From Bacteroides sp. (GTDB lineage: Bacteria; Bacteroidota; Bacteroidia; Bacteroidales; Muribaculaceae), in the NCBI GenBank assembly GCA_014801875.1, contig JAAVDJ010000030.1, positions 1 to 35,710 on the forward strand: a stretch of 35,710 nt of DNA. Reading direction: 5' to 3'. The position numbers and the translations under genes are program-made. The notes below the pieces were generated by a model. That model was given only the letters and a program-made list of their open reading frames with translations, did no database searches and was not told the origin of the DNA. Positions 30,593-35,710 of the stretch are shown piece after piece (positions within the stretch are counted from its first letter, which is position 1; each line of letters begins with the position of its first letter).

Positions 30593-32169
30593 AGGGACGT
30601 GTCTATGACATATCTCGGATTGGGGTCAGGCGCGACAGGCACACCTAATTCCCCCTGACGCACAAACCAACGCAAACTCGGCACGCAAGTCTCCACATCG
30701 TCCGTCCATAGCAGACGATGGCGTGCGAGCGAGACCATGTCGTCATTCCCCTCTGCTGCATAGTTGATGGTGCCGAGAATATAGTTTTTCTCCGGGTCCA
30801 TCTCCTCTCCGTCAATAATCACACGGCGCATCCCTCCGTTTCCATCCGTCACGACACGCACATTCCGGCTTATCCCCTCTCCCCCTTTGCGGGCACCCAC
30901 AGCGAGAGCCTCCATCAGGTCCTTCCCTTTAAGTTCCACAATCACAAAATAGTTGGAGAAGGGGTATGTGGAGAGTATCTGACCCTCGGTGATATCTCCT
31001 TCGGGCATATCCTGGCGTATCCCCCCCACATTCATTATTGCCATGTCAACAGGGGGAATATCCATGCCGGCAGCCCGCAGAGAATCGGCCTTATGCACGA
31101 GGTAGTCATAGGTCAGATCGGCCGTCATGTTGGCCATCGGCCCGGTGCGCTCTCCGTTTTTCATAGAATAGGCTGCCTTGGCGATGACGTGACCTCCTAC
31201 GGAATCCACTATTTGACGATACGGCTCTATGAAGGCTATCATCTTCCTGTCAAGCTGCTCTTCCGGGAAACGGTCTGTCACAGGAATAAGCTCATATTCA
31301 TAATCCTCTCCGTCCGAACCCTTCAGATGGTCAAGGTCAACCGTGATTTTCCCGATATACTTTCCATATTTCCCGGTCTGCACCACCCTGACCGGTTTTC
31401 CGTCGGCATTCGGTATAAGCGACGGGAAACGCTCCGGGTGCTTGGGGTCGATAAGGGTATGCGAATGCCCTCCGATCACAATATCTATGTCGCGGCTCGC
31501 GGCAATCAGTTCGGGATCCGTGGTCTTGTCGTTCTCCTTCTCATAGCCGATATGAGTCACCGCCACCACGAGGTCACATTTCTTATCATGTTTAAGGAAA
31601 GCCGCCACTTTGTTGGCCTCCGTGATGATATCCTTAAACTTCACATTTATGCAATGCTTGGAAATCAGGCTCTCAGGGTCGACATTAAGTCCTAAGAACC
31701 CTATCTTCTTCCCCCCCACTTTCTTGATTACGTAAGGAGAAAACACCCCTTCAAGCTCAGTGCCGTCAAAATCATAATTAGCCGACAGACGCGCTCCCTT
31801 GACCGTGCTATATTTTTCGGCAAGATCCTTCATGCCGTTGTCAAACTCATGATTCCCGAGGATACGGATGTCATATCCGGTCATATTCATCAGGGGATAT
31901 TCCACATCTCCCCGGAAATACTTGAAATAGAGCGAACCCTGCACCATATCCCCGGCATCGACCGTAATGACATTTTTCTCCGCTTTCCTCACGGAGTCGA
32001 TGATGGCCTTTCTCTGGAGCACACCTCCGGTGCCGTCAGCATTCACCTCGATAGCCGAGTGGGTGTCGTTGGTGTGGAGGATGACGAGCTTTTCAGCATA
32101 CGCACTGAAACACAAGGCGGCCACTCCCACTATGGGAGCCGCCGCCTTCACTATTGATGAAATAATCAT
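30589..32169 (-). CDS. UshA-like 5'-nucleotidase or metallophosphoesterase
   Basis: A 526-residue periplasmic enzyme with an N-terminal signal peptide (about 1-25). The metallophosphatase domain (27-310) has all dimetal motifs: HTNDTHS (32-38), DAGD (71-74), GNHEFD (105-110), THIGYEKEND and GGHSHT. The C-terminal 5'-nucleotidase domain (about 330-526) includes IMNVGGIRQDM and TYPFSNYFVIVELKG. It releases phosphate from nucleotides or sugar nucleotides. In many Bacteroidales the two halves are separate genes; here they are joined. It starts 46 nt after gpmI ends and is followed with 4-nt overlap by the GH3 lipoprotein. Confidence 0.92.
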   Translation of the reverse strand: MIISSIVKAAAPIVGVAALCFSAYAEKLVILHTNDTHSAIEVNADGTGGVLQRKAIIDSVRKAEKNVITVDAGDMVQGSLYFKYFRGDVEYPLMNMTGYDIRILGNHEFDNGMKDLAEKYSTVKGARLSANYDFDGTELEGVFSPYVIKKVGGKKIGFLGLNVDPESLISKHCINVKFKDIITEANKVAAFLKHDKKCDLVVAVTHIGYEKENDKTTDPELIAASRDIDIVIGGHSHTLIDPKHPERFPSLIPNADGKPVRVVQTGKYGKYIGKITVDLDHLKGSDGEDYEYELIPVTDRFPEEQLDRKMIAFIEPYRQIVDSVGGHVIAKAAYSMKNGERTGPMANMTADLTYDYLVHKADSLRAAGMDIPPVDMAIMNVGGIRQDMPEGDITEGQILSTYPFSNYFVIVELKGKDLMEALAVGARKGGEGISRNVRVVTDGNGGMRRVIIDGEEMDPEKNYILGTINYAAEGNDDMVSLARHRLLWTDDVETCVPSLRWFVRQGELGVPVAPDPNPRYVIDTSL

Positions 32170-32215
32170 TTCAATTTCTTGAATTGCAGATTGTCTTCTA
32201 ATCGTCGAGCCTGTA

Positions 32216-33724
32216 TCAATCGGCTATCAGGTCTTCTCCGTCCATATCGGCAGGCTGAGGAAGCCCCAGGATGTGAAGCAGAGAGGGAGCCACGTCCGCG
32301 AGTTTACCGTCTTTCACCTTCGCATCCTTGTTGCCGATATAGATAAACGGAACCGGATTAAGGGAATGAGCGGTGTTGGGAGTGCCGTCTTCATTGATGG
32401 CATGGTCGGCGTTGCCGTGGTCAGCGATGATGATGGTGCCGTAGCCGTGAGCCTTGGCTGCCTCCACAACTTTCTCCACACACTTGTCGAGAGTCTCGAC
32501 TGCCTTCTGGATTGCAGGATAAACTCCTGTGTGGCCCACCATGTCGCCGTTGGCGAAGTTAACGACAATGAAATCGAATTTCTCGGAGTCGATTGCATCA
32601 ACAAGCTTCTCTGTCACCTCCGGAGCACTCATCTCAGGCTGAAGGTCGTAGGTAGCAACCTTGGGAGAGGGCACAAGGATACGTTCCTCCCCTTCGAAAG
32701 GTGCCTCTCTTCCGCCATTGAAGAAGAATGTCACATGGGCATATTTCTCTGTCTCGGCTATATGGAGCTGTTTCTTGTCATTCTCTGAAAGGTATTCGGC
32801 CAATGTGTTGGGCACGTCTGACTTTGAGAAGATGACATGCACACCCTTGAATGAATCATCATAGGGAGTCATGCAGTAATACTGAAGATCCGGAATAGGA
32901 TTCATGCCGTCTTCCGAATGCTGGGTCAGCACTGTTGTCAGCTCTTTCGCACGGTCGTTGCGATAGTTGAAGAAAATCACCACATGCCCTGCGCCGATAC
33001 GACCGTCAACCTTATCGTTGACAATCGGCTTGATGAATTCGTCGGTCACACCTTCGGCATATGATTCCTCCACGGCCTGGATGACATTGTCTGTATGCTT
33101 CCCTTCGCCGTAGACGAGGAGATTGTAAGCCTCCTTGAGACGCTCCCAACGTTTGTCGCGGTCCATGGCGTAATAGCGGCCGATGACAGATGCGATTGTT
33201 CCCGCGCTCTTGTCGCAATGAGCCTTGATGTCGCGGAGGAAACCTGCGCCACTCTTCGGGTCGGTGTCGCGGCCGTCCATGAAGCAATGGAGATAGACGC
33301 GCTGGAGGTCATAAGCCTTGGCTGTGTCGCAGAGAGCGTAGAGATGGTCAAGGCTGGAGTGAACTCCACCGCCGGAGGCGAGACCCATGAAATGGATGGG
33401 CACATTGTTTTTCTGTGCGTATTCGAATGCTGATTTGATTTCAGGATTTTCAGCGAATGAGCCGTCGGCGATGGCCCGGTTTATCTTCACGAGGTCCTGA
33501 TATACCACACGTCCGGCTCCGATGTTGAGGTGGCCCACCTCTGAGTTGCCCATCTGTCCGTCAGGCAGACCGACGTTCTCGCCGCTTGCCTGCAGTTTTG
33601 AATGGGGATACTCAGCCATGAGGCTGTCCATGTAAGGGGTCGGGGTGTTGAAGATTGCGTCATCCTTCTTATGGTCGCCCAGACCATATCCGTCAAGGAT
33701 GATAAGTAATGCTTTGCTTGACAT
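32216..33724 (-). CDS. gpmI: 2,3-bisphosphoglycerate-independent phosphoglycerate mutase
   Basis: Glycolytic and gluconeogenic enzyme that interconverts 3- and 2-phosphoglycerate using two Mn ions and a phosphoserine. It has 502 residues, the normal length. Metal ligand Asp11 is in LDGYGLG, and the nucleophile Ser61 is in [14 protein letters not shown]. The substrate contacts MDGRDTDP and the second metal motif HGNAD are present. Two -7-like boxes lie upstream on the minus strand (33793-33800 TATATTTG and 33823-33830 TATCTTTG), but neither has an ideal -33 spacing. It may be the first gene of a unit with the nucleotidase and the GH3 lipoprotein. Confidence 0.96.
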   Translation of the reverse strand: MSSKALLIILDGYGLGDHKKDDAIFNTPTPYMDSLMAEYPHSKLQASGENVGLPDGQMGNSEVGHLNIGAGRVVYQDLVKINRAIADGSFAENPEIKSAFEYAQKNNVPIHFMGLASGGGVHSSLDHLYALCDTAKAYDLQRVYLHCFMDGRDTDPKSGAGFLRDIKAHCDKSAGTIASVIGRYYAMDRDKRWERLKEAYNLLVYGEGKHTDNVIQAVEESYAEGVTDEFIKPIVNDKVDGRIGAGHVVIFFNYRNDRAKELTTVLTQHSEDGMNPIPDLQYYCMTPYDDSFKGVHVIFSKSDVPNTLAEYLSENDKKQLHIAETEKYAHVTFFFNGGREAPFEGEERILVPSPKVATYDLQPEMSAPEVTEKLVDAIDSEKFDFIVVNFANGDMVGHTGVYPAIQKAVETLDKCVEKVVEAAKAHGYGTIIIADHGNADHAINEDGTPNTAHSLNPVPFIYIGNKDAKVKDGKLADVAPSLLHILGLPQPADMDGEDLIAD

Positions 33725-33792
33725 AAGCTATATTTTGTTTTAGTTCTTTGTTATCCGAGTGATTGACGCATCCGATACGGAAATACGGATTG

Positions 33793-33800
33793 CAAATATA
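33793..33800 (-). promoter_or_regulatory. Candidate -7 box of gpmI
   Basis: TATATTTG on the minus strand matches TAnnTTTG. The nearest TTTG upstream is 22 bases away, slightly too far. It would give a leader of about 60 nt. It lies just after the rplS terminator. Confidence 0.5.
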
Positions 33801-33836
33801 CTCACTTTTTTTCAAACAAGCGCAAAGATAAGTCTT

Positions 33837-33869
33837 AAAAAAAGCTTCCGCCTGTGTCGGCGGAAGCTT
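33837..33869 (-). terminator. Intrinsic terminator of rplS
   Basis: A perfect 11-bp stem (33842-33852 with 33859-33869), 6-base loop, then Ts on the minus strand. Confidence 0.93.
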
Positions 33870-33900
33870 ACCGTTGATGTAGTAGCCTTCGGGGCTTGTA

Positions 33901-34266
33901 TCACTTGTTCTCTTTCTTGACGTAACGCTCTTTGATACGGGCTTTCTTGCCTGTGAGGTTACGAAGATAGTAAAGCTTGGAGCGACGCACCTTGCCATAC
34001 TTGTTGACAGTGATAGACTCGATAAAAGGAGACTCGATGGGGAAGATTCTCTCCACTCCCACACCGTCTGAAATCTTGCGTACAGTAAAACGCTTCTTGT
34101 CTTCGTGGCCGTTGATACGGATCACTACGCCGCGATACTGCTGGATACGCTCCTTGTTTCCCTCTTTGATACGGTATGCTACGGTGATTGTGTCGCCGGG
34201 AGCGAACTCATCGAATTTCTTTTTGGGAGTAGCAAATGCCTCCTCTGCGATCTTGATTAAATCCAT
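33901..34266 (-). CDS. rplS: 50S ribosomal protein L19
   Basis: Large-subunit protein at the 30S-50S interface. It has 121 residues, normal for Bacteroidota. Family blocks are clear: [48 protein letters not shown] and a C-terminal [15 protein letters not shown]. It has its own promoter (34341-34371) and terminator (33837-33869), so it is a single-gene unit. The usual partners rpsP, rimM and trmD are not next to it here. Confidence 0.97.
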   Translation of the reverse strand: MDLIKIAEEAFATPKKKFDEFAPGDTITVAYRIKEGNKERIQQYRGVVIRINGHEDKKRFTVRKISDGVGVERIFPIESPFIESITVNKYGKVRRSKLYYLRNLTGKKARIKERYVKKENK

Positions 34267-34340
34267 TGTTTTGAATTGTTTTGACGTTTACTTGCAATTT
34301 AACAAGCTTCCATGTCTTGCCAGAGATTGCAAATTCGATG

Positions 34341-34371
34341 CAAAGTTACAACTTTTTCATTTAATATGCAA
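34341..34371 (-). promoter_or_regulatory. Promoter of rplS
   Basis: On the minus strand TTG (34369-34371), 20 bases, TAACTTTG (34341-34348). The leader is about 70 nt. Confidence 0.75.
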
Positions 34372-34379
34372 CTAAAATC

Positions 34380-35040
34380 GCCTATCCCCCATCCAATTCT
34401 GTCCGCTTCTTATCTCTCCCCCTCCCAAATCCTCTCCCCGGAGGCCTTCAATAAATTAACATTAGTTAATAAAGATTCTTAATCATATCTATAAATCAAC
34501 ATTTTGCAACTTTATTTCAAAATTTTCCGCCTGACATTATGCCACTCATAAAACCTTTTTTATGGATTTTCGTTATACAAGTGAACCCGGACGAAGGGGG
34601 GATGCAGAGGCTCCCGGATTCGTCGCCAAGCCTTTTCTTAAAGGCTTATCCTAATTAGATATGTGCAATCGTTGTCGTTTAGATATTTTAGTCCTATCCT
34701 CCTGGATGAGTCGGAGTTAGATTCCACTCTTAATTATGTTGAACATTAATCCGTTCATTGTTTTTTATTTGAATTTAGTCGTTGTAATTTTTTTAATTGT
34801 CGTTATGTGGAGGGTGTTTCCCTCATGTCGTTGTAGAATATGAATTTTGAGAGAGCTCAAACATTTTAGCAAATTTCTAAATCTTTTAGTCTTTTCTTTA
34901 TCTTCTTCTTTTCAGTGAGTGACAAATTGTAAGTTAAACTAAATTTATTGACGTTATGATAACCTGATTTATGAAAAGTCCGCCGGACTTCTAAAATTTA
35001 AGATTTCTAACGCCCTCCGACATATTATTTAGCCGTCGGT
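34380..35040. other. AT-rich stretch without a gene
   Basis: About 660 bases hold no credible reading frame on either strand and no RNA family I recognise. Visible structures are an 8-bp hairpin AAGCCTTT/AAAGGCTT (34628-34647), a 7-bp hairpin AAGTCCG/CGGACTT (34976-34990) and several scattered copies of the word GTCGTT (plus strand, about 34670-34845). The element CCCGGACGAAG near 34587 also occurs in the repeat mosaic at the right edge. An unrecognised small RNA or gene remnant is possible. Confidence 0.5.
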
Positions 35041-35046
35041 AAGAGC

Positions 35047-35085
35047 AAAAAGAGAGGCAGCCGTTTAGCTGCCTCTCTCTTTTTA
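35047..35085 (-). terminator. Terminator after the sorting-domain fragment
   Basis: An 11-bp stem (35051-35061 with 35068-35078) and 6-base loop has As on one side and Ts on the other, so it could work in both directions. It lies 18 bases after the stop codon at 35104. Confidence 0.9.
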
Positions 35086-35103
35086 TTGCTTATTTTTCTT
35101 GTC

Positions 35104-35397
35104 TTACTTCACGACGATTTTCTTAACTGCACTACCCTGACGAACCACATAGATTCCTTTTGCAAGATTCTCCGTAGTGTCAGACACCTTGACGCCGTTG
35201 AGGTCAAACACCTCTACCGGTCCATCAAATTCCTGAGCGGGAAGTTGGTCTACCCATGTGTACTCACTCCCTGAGCGCAATACATTGTCCCCGGGCCGCG
35301 TCGCACTGGGAGGGCGCTCACTCCGTGAGCGCAACTGCGCGTCCCCGGGCCGCAAAAAAAAATACCCTCCAGCTCCACGCCTCGTCGCTCCGGGCAC
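35104..35397 (-). pseudogene. C-terminal fragment resembling a type IX secretion sorting domain
   Basis: The last about 45 residues look like the end of a type A sorting domain of the Por secretion system: EVFDLNGVKV, then LAKGIYVVRQG and a closing KKIVVK. Such domains are found only at the C-terminus of large exported proteins. Here the frame upstream (about 35245-35397) is repeat DNA, and it is closed by a TGA at 35398-35400. A run of nine As at 35354-35362 could add a frameshift. I therefore read it as the remnant of a larger minus-strand gene, or as a gene whose body has been replaced by repeats. An alternative is that the rest of the gene lies beyond the right edge, joined by frameshifts. 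Confidence 0.5.
35263..35353. repeat. Two 37-bp direct repeats with internal palindromes
   Basis: 35263-35299 and 35317-35353 share the layout ctcactcc(c/g)tgagcgcaa, seven variable bases, gtccccgggccgc, with most differences confined to the variable part. The second copy contains the perfect hairpin GCGCTCAC-tcc-GTGAGCGC (35314-35332). Confidence 0.8.
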
Positions 35398-35709
35398 TCA
35401 CGGAGTGGGTGCCCTCCCAGTGGCTACACACTCGTACCCTCCAATAAGGTACCCAGGGCATTCGCCGAATGCCCGGACGAAGCTATAAGGTAACTTCACG
35501 GACGAAGCAATAAGGTAATTCCCTAAGGGATCGCCAAAGTTGAGAATACCCTCCTGCATCGCCCGGCCATTCGGCGAATGGCCTAAAGTCCTTATTCGCT
35601 ACACACCCCGTCGCTCCGGGCACTCACGGAGTGAGTGCCCTCCCAGTGGCTACACACTCGTACCCTCCAATAAGGTACCCAGGGCATTCGCCGAATGCCC
35701 GGACGAAGC
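35383..35709. repeat. 101-bp direct repeat pair in a palindrome mosaic
   Basis: 35383-35483 and 35609-35709 are identical over 101 bases except one position (gggtg versus gagtg). Each copy contains two hairpins: GGGCACTCAC-gga-GTG(A/G)GTGCCC and GGGCATTCG-c-CGAATGCCC. Between them lie another hairpin, GGCCATTCG-g-CGAATGGCC (35565-35583), and two 25-bp units ggacgaagc(t/a)ataaggtaa. The pattern runs on to the last base, so the array continues beyond the window. Confidence 0.9.
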
Positions 35710-35710
35710 A

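Noticed and set aside
30718..31695. Plus-strand frame of 325 codons
   Set aside because: It lies wholly antisense to the UshA-like nucleotidase, whose catalytic motifs are all intact.
35255..35710. Possible CRISPR array at the right edge
   Set aside because: Repeats differ in length and order, contain perfect palindromes, and are not separated by unique spacers of constant size; no cas gene is present.

Overview
The window looks like chromosomal DNA of a gut-type Bacteroidales, most likely Muribaculaceae (S24-7). This rests on several signs. Promoters follow the Bacteroidota pattern TTTG or TTG, 19-20 bases, then TAnnTTTG. Many genes encode SPII lipoproteins with DUF4493 and PCMD modules, which I know only from Bacteroidales. 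There is a DUF4923 protein, a eukaryote-like GlgB, and a C-terminal fragment resembling a type IX secretion sorting domain. The family assignment is inference; no marker gene was compared.

Layout. Positions 1-449 hold no gene, only a leader for a minus-strand transcript that leaves the left edge and the terminator of marC. Positions 450-2177 carry a minus-strand membrane/lipid cluster (DgkA-type kinase, PAP2 phosphatase, MarC). Positions 2180-10232 carry four minus-strand lipoprotein genes: three in one tight operon with a good promoter at 10362-10393, and a fourth with its own leader. Positions 10541-12463 encode two related outer-membrane beta-barrel proteins and 12548-13312 a DUF4923 secreted protein. 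Positions 13423-17780 hold an ATPase-DUF4435 (OLD-like) gene followed 29 nt later by glgB; both proteins end in long lysine-rich tails.

Positions 17914-24566 are mostly plus-strand housekeeping genes in two tightly packed runs: ribE, cmk, ispH, tadA, then an ADP-ribosylglycohydrolase-family gene, menA and dnaB, ending with a small membrane protein and a terminator. rpmH (51 aa, minus) and efp (plus) are divergent and are separated by a Schlafen/AlbA_2-type putative regulator that looks like an insertion. A glycosyltransferase and radC follow. Positions 29378-33724 are a minus-strand run of gpmI, a UshA-like nucleotidase and a NagZ-like GH3 lipoprotein. rplS follows at 33901-34266. From about 34380 to the right edge there is no intact gene: an AT-rich silent stretch, then a terminator, a sorting-domain fragment and a mosaic of palindromic repeats that continues past the window.

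The strongest leads are: the glgB/ATPase pair with histone-like tails and a degenerate Walker B in the ATPase; an 18-unit heptamer array exactly filling the ribE-cmk gap, with related tracts upstream of other genes; the palindromic repeat mosaic at the right edge; and the multi-gene DUF4493/PCMD lipoprotein locus. I see no tRNA, rRNA, CRISPR array, transposase or phage gene.
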